Source of the DNA: Candidatus Adiutrix sp.
GTDB taxonomy: Bacteria; Desulfobacterota; Desulfarculia; Adiutricales; Adiutricaceae
Direction of reading: 5' to 3'
Length of the DNA stretch: 17,142 nucleotides
Assembly: GCA_031285975.1 (NCBI GenBank)
Contig: JAITVE010000175.1
Span: 1 to 17,142 of the forward strand
Shown: positions 7,119 to 13,781 of the stretch, piece by piece
Numbering within the stretch: the first letter of the stretch is position 1
Layout of the letters: every line of letters starts with the position of its first letter
Notes under the pieces: model-generated
What the model saw: the letters and a program-made list of their open reading frames with translations, nothing else
What the model was told of the DNA's origin: nothing
Database searches by the model: none
Program-made: the position numbers and the translations under genes

Positions 7119-7928
7119 GTGACCAGACCCATTGTCATTTCCGTGGCCCCGGTCTCCGGGGCCGGAGCCGCCGCCGAACCCGCCGAGGTGGCCCGCGAGG
7201 CCGTGGAATCGCGGGCCGCCGGGGCGGCCCTGGTGCACCTGCACGTGCGCGAGCGCGACGGCCGCCTGACCGCCAACCCGGCGGTGTTTCAGGAAACCAT
7301 TGACCTGATTCGCGCCCAGAGCGACCTCATCATCCAGGCCTCCACCGGCGGCGTGTCCGACCTGACCATTGAGGAACGCTGCGTGGCCCTGGGCCTCAAA
7401 AACGTGGAGATGTCGTCCCTCAATTCCGGCTCGGTGAATTTAGGCGAGGCCGTCTACAAAAACCCCTTCCAGGAAATTAAGTACGTCACCCGCCGCTGCC
7501 TGGAAACCGGCGTGATCCCGGAAGTGGAAGTTTTTGAAATGGGCATGGTGCACAACATGTTCCTGGTGGCCGAAGAAATGCCCCTGCCCCAGCCGCTCTT
7601 GTTCGACATCGTGCTGGGCCACCGGGGCGGCTGCCCGGCCACGCCCAAAACCCTGGCCCTGTTCAGCCAGTACATTCCGCCCGAAGCCCTGTGGAGCATC
7701 ACCCAGTATGGCCGCGAGAACGACTTCAGCCTCCTGGCCGCCGCCCTGGGCCTGGGCGCCTGCATGGTGCGCATCGGCTTTGAAGACAGCAATGCCCTCA
7801 GCGCCACCCAAAAAGCCGCCCGCAACGCCGAACTGGTGGCCCGCATGGCCGAAGTCATCCGTGCCATGGGCTTCCGCGTGGCCACCCCCGCCGAAGCCCG
7901 GGAAATGTTCGGTTTGAAACAACTGTAA
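7119..7928 (+). CDS. BKACE family (DUF849) beta-keto acid cleavage enzyme
   Basis: This 269-aa TIM-barrel protein belongs to the BKACE family, typified by 3-keto-5-aminohexanoate cleavage enzyme. These enzymes condense a beta-keto acid with acetyl-CoA and cleave it to acetoacetate and a new acyl-CoA. The zinc-binding HxH is seen in ALVHLHVRERDGRL (H40, H42), and the third ligand is probably E222 in VRIGFEDSN. Other family marks are IIQASTGGVSD, GLKNVEMSSLNSGSVN, PEVEVFEMGMVHNM and LFDIVLGHRGGCPATPK. The start is GTG at 7119-7121 behind AAGGAGAAG. The protein is at the short end of the family, with a shortened N-terminal loop. It is probably co-transcribed with the upstream racemase-like gene. 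The natural keto acid cannot be read from the sequence. Confidence 0.88.
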   Translation: MTRPIVISVAPVSGAGAAAEPAEVAREAVESRAAGAALVHLHVRERDGRLTANPAVFQETIDLIRAQSDLIIQASTGGVSDLTIEERCVALGLKNVEMSSLNSGSVNLGEAVYKNPFQEIKYVTRRCLETGVIPEVEVFEMGMVHNMFLVAEEMPLPQPLLFDIVLGHRGGCPATPKTLALFSQYIPPEALWSITQYGRENDFSLLAAALGLGACMVRIGFEDSNALSATQKAARNAELVARMAEVIRAMGFRVATPAEAREMFGLKQL

Positions 7929-8053
7929 GGAGCAGTTCATAAATTACTTGTACGTCTCCCTGGCTGTGTTATTCTCGTTGTGGCCGCCAACAATCCGGCC
8001 AAAACGAGAACGCCTTGCCAGAAAAACGTACAAATTATTCCTAAACTGCTCCT
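7928..8053. repeat. 126-bp near-palindromic element (long imperfect hairpin)
   Basis: The outer arms AGGAGCAGTT..TTGTACGT (7928-7955) and the complementary 8026-8053 match at 23 of 28 positions, with perfect 10-bp outer and 8-bp inner ends. Further in, CTGGC/GCCAG (7960-7964, 8017-8021), TTCTCGTT/AACGAGAA (7972-7979, 8003-8010) and TGGCCG/CGGCCA (7981-7986, 7996-8001) also pair in register. The whole block can fold into one long hairpin around CCAACAATC. It begins on the last base of the BKACE stop codon. The architecture suggests a MITE-like or other dispersed palindromic repeat that may also act as a transcript end. No second copy is in the window. Confidence 0.7.
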
Positions 8054-8054
8054 A

Positions 8055-8074
8055 ACGACGGAACCCGCCGTCGT
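8055..8074. repeat. Short GC-rich hairpin
   Basis: ACGACGG (8055-8061) and CCGTCGT (8068-8074) form a perfect 7-bp stem with a 6-nt loop, immediately after the long palindromic element. No T-run follows, so it is at best a weak terminator for the BKACE operon. Confidence 0.4.
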
Positions 8075-8215
8075 CCCACGTTGCCGCCAAACTCTTCCGA
8101 GTTGAGCGGCACGTTCCGTTTCTGCCCCGCCCCTCACGATGCTCCGCGCCGCCAAGCCAGTTCCCAAAATCCCCAAAAGCATCGTAAAACAACGCCCTCC
8201 CCTGCCCGGCACCCC

Positions 8216-8243
8216 GTCATACCGGCGAAGGCCGGTATCCAGG
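8216..8243. repeat. REP-like hairpin
   Basis: GTCATACCGGC-GAAG-GCCGGTATCCAGG contains a perfect 8-bp stem ATACCGGC/GCCGGTAT with a 4-nt loop. It has the flanks (GTCAT..ATCCAG) of a widespread proteobacterial intergenic REP-like repeat, whose reverse strand reads as the tell-tale WIPAFAGMT in database false ORFs, as it does here. It is non-coding. Multiple genomic copies are expected, but only one is in this window. Confidence 0.7.
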
Positions 8244-8289
8244 CCTTTCTCTTCGTGCCGCCGGACAAGCCGCGCCCGCGCTCTTCTTC

Positions 8290-8318
8290 TTGCGAAACCA
8301 CGGCGGGTATATTACTAT
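8290..8318 (+). promoter_or_regulatory. Possible sigma-70-type promoter for the DUF3786 gene
   Basis: TTGCGA (8290-8295) and TACTAT (8313-8318) are 17 bp apart, each matching consensus at 4 of 6 positions, about 20 bp upstream of the gene start. A second AT-rich hexamer TATATT (8308-8313) overlaps. The match is modest, but the position is right for a gene following several transcript-ending repeats. Confidence 0.35.
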
Positions 8319-8338
8319 AGAGAACTGAGGGAAAAACT

Positions 8339-8959
8339 ATGGCGGAAAAAATGAGCGGGTATCGGCGCATTTATGTGGATTTGGCCGGGGAGATGGCAGG
8401 CTTTGACCTTGCCGCCAACGCGCCGCATGTGGGGCTGGCGGTCACGGAGGGCGGGGTGACGGTCGATTTCTTCCGGCGGCTCTACCGGGCCGACGCAACC
8501 GGGGTGCGCCCCCTGGACGGCGGCCCGGCGGGGGATAACCACCTCAGCCTCATCGCCCATTACGCCATGTCGCCGGGCCGGGGGGAGCCCTCGGGCCATT
8601 TCCTGCCCCTGGGCCGTTTGAGCGGCATGATTGAGGGCCGCAACAGCTTTGAACGGTCAATGGTCAACGGCTCTCTGGGGCGGACTTTCGGCAATGACAG
8701 CGCGGCCCTGGCCGTGGCCGCCGAAGCCTTGGGCGGGCTGGACGCGGGGCTCGAACAAAGCTCCGGCGGGCGGGCCTGGCTCTTTTGGCCCTTCCCCAAA
8801 GTGCCCATGAAGCTGCTGTTTTTTGAAGCGGACGACGAATTCCCCGCCGAATACCGCCTGCTGTTCGACTCCCGGGCCACGGATTTCCTGGAGTTCGAAG
8901 CCCTGGGCTTTTTGACCGGGGTTTTCATTCGGGAAATGTGCGGAACAGCCGCGGAGTAG
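8339..8959 (+). CDS. DUF3786 domain protein
   Basis: This 206-aa soluble protein has no signal peptide. The C-terminal half carries the DUF3786 signature: FPKVPMKLLFFEADDEFPAE (about 149-168), then LLFDSRATDFLEFEALGFL. The N-terminal half contains a cytosolic-looking FDLAANAPHVGLAVTEGGVTVDFF. This family is found mainly in anaerobes such as sulfate reducers and acetogens and often lies near corrinoid, CO or energy-metabolism genes; its biochemical role is not established. The start at 8339 follows GAGGG with 7-bp spacing. It stands alone between repeats and the liv operon, on the same strand, so nothing in the neighbourhood reveals its job. Confidence 0.8.
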   Translation: MAEKMSGYRRIYVDLAGEMAGFDLAANAPHVGLAVTEGGVTVDFFRRLYRADATGVRPLDGGPAGDNHLSLIAHYAMSPGRGEPSGHFLPLGRLSGMIEGRNSFERSMVNGSLGRTFGNDSAALAVAAEALGGLDAGLEQSSGGRAWLFWPFPKVPMKLLFFEADDEFPAEYRLLFDSRATDFLEFEALGFLTGVFIREMCGTAAE

Positions 8960-9006
8960 CCGATTTCACCCCCTGAAATTTTCTATAACCGGTCGGCCGG
9001 GTTTTG

Positions 9007-9015
9007 TGCTATACT
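9007..9015 (+). promoter_or_regulatory. Possible extended -10 promoter for livJ
   Basis: TG-C-TATACT is an extended -10 (TATACT matches TATAAT at 5 of 6). It lies 88 bp upstream of the livJ start, in the 143-bp gap after the DUF3786 gene. No good -35 is visible 16-18 bp upstream, which is tolerated for extended -10 promoters. The leader then contains a GC-rich stretch with a weak 6-bp hairpin (9050-9071). Confidence 0.35.
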
Positions 9016-9102
9016 TGTAAAGTCCAACTACTTAATTGTACGCAAAGCGGCCGCCGCGCAGTCGGGGCGGCTCCACCCCCATTCACCCACGGAGGTTTGA
9101 TG

Positions 9103-10230
9103 ATGAAAATGTTCAAAGTGTTGGCTGGCGTCCTGTTGGCGGTATTCATGCTGTCCGGCGCGGCCCAGGCCCAGATTAAAGTCGGCGTCTACCTGCCCCT
9201 CACCGGCCAGAACGCGTTCGGCGGCCAGTTGGAACTCGACGGCGTGAACCTGGCCTACAAGCAGATGGGCGAAGTTTTAGGCCAGAAAATCGACCTGATC
9301 GTCATGGATAACAAAAGCGAGCCCATGGAAGCCACCAACGCCGTCAAGCGCCTGATTGAGCGCGACAAAGTCGCGGCCATCATCGGCACCTACGGCTCCT
9401 CCCTGGCCCTGGCGGGCGGCGAAGTGGCCGAACTGGCCAAAATCCCCGTGGTGGGCACCAGTTGCACCAACCCCCTGGTGACTCAGGGCAAAACCTATTA
9501 CTTCCGGGCCTGCTTCATCGACCCCTATCAGGGCGCGGGCGCGGCCACCTATGCCGTCAAAAGCCTCCAGGCCAAGAAGGCCGCCCTCCTCATCGACGTT
9601 TCCAATGACTACGCCGTGGGCTTGGGCGCGTTCTTCAAAAAATCCTTCACCGCCCTGGGCGGCGAGATTGTGGCCGAACTGAAGTACAACTCCGGCGATC
9701 AGGATTTCACCTCCCAGTTGGCCGAAATTAATAGCAAAGCTCCCGACGTCATGTTCATCCCGGCCTACTTCGCCGAGGGCGGCATCATCATGAAGCAGGC
9801 CCGCGAACTCGGCGCCACCTTCCGCATCATGGGCGGCGACGCCATGGACAACCCCGAGACCGTCAGCATTGCCGGGGCGGCTTCCGAGGGTTTCATCCAC
9901 ACCTCCTTCCCCTATGACCCGACCATGCCCAACATGAACGCCGAGGCCAAAGCCTTCACCGAGGCCTGGAACGCCGCCTATCCCGACAAGGGCCCCAACG
10001 TCAACGCGGCCCTGGGCTACGCCAGCTACCTGATGGTCATCAAGGCCATTGAAAAGGCCGGTTCAGCCGACCCGGCGGCCATCACCAAGGCCCTGGCCGA
10101 AACCAAAGACCTGGACACCCCCCTGGGCAAGCTGACCCTGGACGCTGACCACAACCCCCAGATGCCCGTGGGCATCATTGAAATTAAAGACGGCAAACGG
10201 GTCTACGTGGGCGAAGTGCAGCCTGAATAA
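9103..10230 (+). CDS. livJ: Branched-chain amino acid-type ABC transporter periplasmic binding protein
   Basis: This protein of about 375 aa belongs to the LivJ (type 1 periplasmic binding) family and should capture leucine, isoleucine, valine or a related amino or organic acid in the periplasm. A signal peptide (MKMFKVLAGVLLAVFMLSGAAQA, cleavage before QIKVGVYLPLTG) is followed by family motifs: PLTGQNAFGGQLELDGVNLA, IVMDNKSEPMEATNAVKRLI, AIIGTYGSSLALAGGEVAEL, FRACFIDPYQGAGAATYAV and MGGDAMDNPETVSIAG. GGAGG at 9091-9095 is 7 bp from the ATG at 9103 and 4 bp from an in-frame ATG at 9100, so 9103 is preferred, though 9100 is possible. An upstream in-frame ATG at 9004 reads through the promoter. 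It leads an operon with livH, livMG and livF. Confidence 0.93.
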   Translation: MKMFKVLAGVLLAVFMLSGAAQAQIKVGVYLPLTGQNAFGGQLELDGVNLAYKQMGEVLGQKIDLIVMDNKSEPMEATNAVKRLIERDKVAAIIGTYGSSLALAGGEVAELAKIPVVGTSCTNPLVTQGKTYYFRACFIDPYQGAGAATYAVKSLQAKKAALLIDVSNDYAVGLGAFFKKSFTALGGEIVAELKYNSGDQDFTSQLAEINSKAPDVMFIPAYFAEGGIIMKQARELGATFRIMGGDAMDNPETVSIAGAASEGFIHTSFPYDPTMPNMNAEAKAFTEAWNAAYPDKGPNVNAALGYASYLMVIKAIEKAGSADPAAITKALAETKDLDTPLGKLTLDADHNPQMPVGIIEIKDGKRVYVGEVQPE

Positions 10231-10245
10231 CCCTGTCCGCTCCAC

Positions 10246-10276
10246 CGAGGGGGCCGCCCGGCCCCCTCGCTATTTT
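10246..10276 (+). terminator. Intrinsic terminator or attenuating hairpin after livJ
   Basis: CGAGGGGGCC (10246-10255) and GGCCCCCTCG (10260-10269) form a perfect 10-bp GC-rich stem with a GCCC loop, followed by CTATTTT. This is a recognisable intrinsic terminator 15 bp after the livJ stop. Since same-strand permease genes follow directly, it probably gives partial termination, keeping binding protein in excess over the membrane components. Confidence 0.8.
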
Positions 10277-10295
10277 AATATGCAAGGAGGAAATT

Positions 10296-10586
10296 ATGGG
10301 CGAGAAACGGTATACGGCGGCGGAAGTGGCCGCAGTGGCCATGCAGGGCAAAAGCATGGTGCTCGGCCTGATCCTGGCCTTCTTTTTTGGCAGCATCGGC
10401 CTTTTATACGCCAGCATTCTCCTGGGGCTCGTCGGCCTGGTCATTGAGGGCATCGTCTGGCTCCTGGCTGTGGCGACTTTCGGGCTCGGGGCGGTGCTCA
10501 TCATTCCCTGGCACATTTTTTCCATGATTTTAGTCGCCGTTCTCATCCATTCCCACAACAAGCGCCTCCTGGCCAAGCTGGGATGA
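10296..10586 (+). CDS. Small membrane protein of unknown function in the liv operon
   Basis: This 96-aa protein has an excellent ribosome site (AAGGAGGAAATTATG). A short soluble N-terminus (MGEKRYTAAEVAAVAMQGKS) precedes two to three membrane segments: around MVLGLILAFFFGSIGLLYAS, ILLGLVGLVIEGIVWLLAVA and GLGAVLIIPWHIFSMILVAVLI. It ends in a basic tail (HSHNKRLLAKLG). The first segment recalls the glycine-containing turn of TM2-type proteins, but I do not assign a family. It sits between the livJ terminator and livH on the same strand, where standard liv operons have no gene. It could be an accessory to the transporter or an unrelated passenger. Confidence 0.75.
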   Translation: MGEKRYTAAEVAAVAMQGKSMVLGLILAFFFGSIGLLYASILLGLVGLVIEGIVWLLAVATFGLGAVLIIPWHIFSMILVAVLIHSHNKRLLAKLG

Positions 10587-10632
10587 CGGCTCTCGTGCCG
10601 TTTATGATTGGGGACGACCAGCAAGGCCTATC

Positions 10633-11526
10633 ATGACTTTTGAATTATTTATACAGAATTTTTTCAACGCCCTGACCGTGGGCTCCCTTTACGCGCTCAT
10701 CGCCATTGGCTACACTATGGTGTATGGCATTTTGCGCTTTATCAACTTCGCCCACGGCGACGTGTTCATGGTCGGCGCGTATTTCATTTTTTTCGGCGCG
10801 GCCACCTTTGCCCTGCCCTGGCCCCTGGCCGCCGTGGCGGCCATTGTGGGCTCCGCCGCGCTGGGCATCATTGTGGATCGCATCGCCTACCGCCCGTTGC
10901 GCGAGGCTCCCCGCATCTCGGCCCTGATAAGCGCTATCGGCGTGTCCTTCCTCCTGGAGAATCTGGGCCTGGTGATTTTCACGGGTTTGCCGCGCCCGGC
11001 GGTGCAGCCGGAGTGGATGGTGAACCCTATTATCCTGGGGAATATCCGCATCCTCCCCATTTCGTTCATCGTGCCGCTGGTGACCGCCGTGCTGGTGATG
11101 GGCCTGTTGTGGCTCGTCTACCGCACCCGGCCGGGCCTGGCCATGCGGGCCATTTCCCGCGACATCGAGACCACGCGCCTGATGGGCGTGTCCATCGACC
11201 GCATCATCGCCCTCACCTTCGGCCTGGGCTCGGCCCTGGCGGCGGCGGCCGGTATTATGTGGGCCATGCGCTACCCGCAGATTCACCCCTTCATGGGGGT
11301 TATGCCGGGCTTCAAGGCCTTCATCGCCGCCGTGGTGGGGGGCATCGGCTCCATTCAGGGGGCGGTGCTGGGCGGCGTGCTTTTGGGAACCGTGGAAATC
11401 ATGGCCGTGGCCTTCTACCCCGAGCTTTCCGGCTACCGCGACGCCTTTGCCTTTGTGCTTCTGATTGTGATACTCCTGTTCCGCCCCACCGGCCTTTTGG
11501 GCGAAAAGCTGGACGATAAAATATGA
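10633..11526 (+). CDS. livH: Branched-chain amino acid-type ABC transporter permease LivH
   Basis: This 297-aa inner-membrane permease is one of the two channel subunits of the Liv-type importer. It begins MTFELFIQNFFNALTVGSLYALIAIGYTMVYGILRFINFAHGD, with the LivH hallmark GSLYALIAIGYTMVYGILRFINFAHGD. Also present are RPLREAPRISALISAIGVSFLLEN, RAISRDIETTRLMGVSIDRIIALTFGLGSALAAAAGIMWA, the coupling region GFKAFIAAVVGGIGSIQGAVLGG and LLFRPTGLLGE. The length is typical. The ribosome site is weak (CAAGG). Its stop overlaps the livMG start by 4 bp (ATGA), so the two channel subunits are coupled. Confidence 0.95.
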   Translation: MTFELFIQNFFNALTVGSLYALIAIGYTMVYGILRFINFAHGDVFMVGAYFIFFGAATFALPWPLAAVAAIVGSAALGIIVDRIAYRPLREAPRISALISAIGVSFLLENLGLVIFTGLPRPAVQPEWMVNPIILGNIRILPISFIVPLVTAVLVMGLLWLVYRTRPGLAMRAISRDIETTRLMGVSIDRIIALTFGLGSALAAAAGIMWAMRYPQIHPFMGVMPGFKAFIAAVVGGIGSIQGAVLGGVLLGTVEIMAVAFYPELSGYRDAFAFVLLIVILLFRPTGLLGEKLDDKI

Positions 11527-13610
11527 CGACCTCAACCGCCAAAACCGGGGGCTATACCGGCATTGACCTGAACGCCGACCGCAACCGCAACTCGACTCTG
11601 GGCGCCGTAGCCCTGGCCATTCTCGGGCTGGTCTGGGCCAACGGGCACCTCGACGGCTACCAGATGCAGCTTTTAAATCTGGTGGCCATCAACGCCATTC
11701 TGGCGGTGTCCCTGAACTTCATCTACGGCTTCGCCGGTATGTTTTCCCTGGGCCACGCCGGGTTCATGGCCATCGGGGCCTACGTCAGCGCCCTGTGCAT
11801 CCTGACCCCGGATCAGAAGGACATGATCTGGCTTCTGGAACCCATCTGGGGCCCCCTGAACACGGTGCATACGTCGTTCTTCGTCTCAGTGCTCCTGGGG
11901 GGCCTGGCGGCGGCCCTGTGCGGCTTCCTCATCGCCTTCCCGGTGATGCGGCTGGGCGGGGATTACCTGGGCATCGCCACCCTGGGTTTCGCGGAAATCA
12001 TCCGGGTGCTGTTCACCAACTGGCCCGCCCTCACCAACGGGGCCATAGGCCTGCGCGGCATTCCGGCCTACGCCAATTTGTGGTGGAACTACGCCTGGCT
12101 GGGCTTGACCCTCTTCGTCATCCTCGCCATTTTGAAGAGCAATTTCGGCAACGTGCTGAAATCCATCCGCGATGACGAAATCGCCGCCCAAACCATGGGC
12201 ATCAACACCACCGCCTACCGCACCATGGCCTTCTGCCTGGGCGCGTTTTTCGCCGGGGTCGGCGGGGCTTTGATGGGTTCCCTGGTGACCACCATCCAGC
12301 CAAAAATGTTCAACTTCCTCCTCACCTTCAACATCATGATGATCGTGGTGGCCGGGGGCCTGGGCTCCATCACCGGCAGCCTGGTGGGCGCGGCGGTGGT
12401 CACCCTGATGCTGGAATGGCTGCGGATTATTGAATATCCTATAGACGTTAATATGACGTACCTGATGGGTCACGCCTGGCTTCAAGTTCTCATCACCGCT
12501 CTGGCGCTCGCGGCCCTATGGTTCAGCTTCAGGCAGGTACGCAAAAGCGGGCGCGGGCTGAGCATGAAAAAAGCGTTGTGGTCTCTGCCGATAGTGTTCT
12601 GCGGGCTGATCCTGGCGGGGTTTGTGCTTCGCTGGCTGAACGCTGATATCCTGCCTGCAGAATTTACCATTCCGGGCATTCCGGGGATGCGGATGCTGCT
12701 GTTTTCCGTGGCCCTGATTCTTATTATCATCTTCCGCCGCCAAGGCATGATGGGCTCCAGGGAGTTTTCCTGGAACGCTTTTTACCGTTTTTTCCGGGTG
12801 CCCGAGAAGCAGAAAAACATACCCATGGCCAAAGGCGCGGCCATGGAAATCAGCGGCGTCACCATGCGCTTCGGCGGCGTGACGGCCATCGACAATCTGA
12901 GCATGACCATACCGGAAAAGAAGGTGGTGGGCCTCATCGGCCCGAACGGCGCGGGCAAGACCACGGTCTTCAACGTCATCACCGGCTTTTACCGGCCCCA
13001 GGAAGGGCGGGTCGTTTTTCAGGGCCTGCCCATGACCCAGTTGGAGCCCAGAACGGTCTGCGCCGTGGGCGTGGCCCGCACCTTCCAGAACATCCGGCTC
13101 TTCGCCGGAGGCACGGTGCTGGAAAACGTCATGACCGGCTGCCATGTCCGGCAGGACAGCCGCTGGTGGATGGCTCCCCTGCGACTGCCGATGTTCCATA
13201 AAGAAGAAAACGAAATCCGCCGCAAGTCATACGCCTTGCTGGCCCGGCTTGGCCTGGCCGAACTGGCTGATGAAAAAGCCGCCTCCCTTCCCTACGGAGC
13301 CCAGCGGCGGCTGGAAATCGCCCGGGCCCTGGCCACCGACCCCAGCTTCCTCTTGCTGGACGAGCCCGCCGCCGGGATGAACCCCCAGGAGAGCGGCGAG
13401 TTGATGCGCTTCATTGAAAAAGTCCGGGATGAATTCGACCTGACCATCCTCATGATCGAGCACGACATGAAAGTGGTCATGGGGGTCTGTTCCCACATCT
13501 GGGTGCTGGAATACGGCCGCCTCATCGCCGAGGGCGGGCCGGACGACATCCGCTCCAACCCCAAAGTGATTTCGGCCTATTTGGGCCACCAGGCCACAGA
13601 GACGGCGTGA
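11523..13610 (+). CDS. livMG: Fused Liv-type ABC transporter permease and ATPase (LivM-LivG)
   Basis: A single 695-residue open frame joins LivM to LivG. Residues 1-420 are the permease: SLNFIYGFAGMFSLGHAGFMAIGAY, MRLGGDYLGIATLGFAEIIR (142-161), KSIRDDEIAAQTMGIN and the closing FRRQGMMG (404-411). A stretch around 318-385 adds two hydrophobic segments beyond the usual LivM tail. Residues 441-690 are a complete LivG ATPase: Walker A GPNGAGKT (473-480), the LivG motif VARTFQNIRLF, signature LPYGAQRRLEIARAL (Y591), Walker B LLLDEP (610-615) and switch H647. The linker has in-frame ATGs (residues 435 and 441) but no stop, frameshift or evident ribosome site. It overlaps livH by 4 bp. Fused LivM-LivG proteins are known but uncommon. 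A sequencing error removing a stop is the alternative, though the linker reads smoothly. Confidence 0.9.
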   Translation: MTTSTAKTGGYTGIDLNADRNRNSTLGAVALAILGLVWANGHLDGYQMQLLNLVAINAILAVSLNFIYGFAGMFSLGHAGFMAIGAYVSALCILTPDQKDMIWLLEPIWGPLNTVHTSFFVSVLLGGLAAALCGFLIAFPVMRLGGDYLGIATLGFAEIIRVLFTNWPALTNGAIGLRGIPAYANLWWNYAWLGLTLFVILAILKSNFGNVLKSIRDDEIAAQTMGINTTAYRTMAFCLGAFFAGVGGALMGSLVTTIQPKMFNFLLTFNIMMIVVAGGLGSITGSLVGAAVVTLMLEWLRIIEYPIDVNMTYLMGHAWLQVLITALALAALWFSFRQVRKSGRGLSMKKALWSLPIVFCGLILAGFVLRWLNADILPAEFTIPGIPGMRMLLFSVALILIIIFRRQGMMGSREFSWNAFYRFFRVPEKQKNIPMAKGAAMEISGVTMRFGGVTAIDNLSMTIPEKKVVGLIGPNGAGKTTVFNVITGFYRPQEGRVVFQGLPMTQLEPRTVCAVGVARTFQNIRLFAGGTVLENVMTGCHVRQDSRWWMAPLRLPMFHKEENEIRRKSYALLARLGLAELADEKAASLPYGAQRRLEIARALATDPSFLLLDEPAAGMNPQESGELMRFIEKVRDEFDLTILMIEHDMKVVMGVCSHIWVLEYGRLIAEGGPDDIRSNPKVISAYLGHQATETA

Positions 13611-13647
13611 CGCTGACTTTTGAACACGCGGCCCGGCCTGCAACGCC

Positions 13648-13752
13648 TTAGAGCATTTTGCAATTTATCTGCCTTTTATAAATTGCAAAATACGCAAACA
13701 TCTGGGCGCTTTTCATTTTTTGCATATGACCTTGAAATAGAAAAGCGCTCTA
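13648..13752 (+). repeat. 105-bp MITE/BIME-like element, copy 2
   Basis: The reverse complement of this block matches 1146-1250 with two mismatches over 105 bp. It starts TAGAGCATTTTGC and ends GAAAAGCGCTCTA, and carries the same two hairpins: a 14-bp AT-rich stem (13655-13691) and the GCGCTTTTC/GAAAAGCGC stem (13707-13748). It fills most of the 171-bp gap between livMG and livF, genes that are normally adjacent. Read along the direction of transcription it has the same orientation as copy 1 has in the otn operon. Confidence 0.82.
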
Positions 13753-13781
13753 GCTGGAAAAAATAATGATCGGTGGATAAA

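Noticed and set aside
7937..8370. Minus-strand open frames of 91 and 78 aa in the intergenic repeats
   Set aside because: They are readings of the long palindrome and of the REP-like repeat (WIPAFAGMT is its typical false translation), not genes.
9004..9102. N-terminal extension of livJ from the ATG at 9004
   Set aside because: The extension overlaps the predicted promoter and precedes a clear signal peptide that starts at 9100/9103 behind GGAGG.
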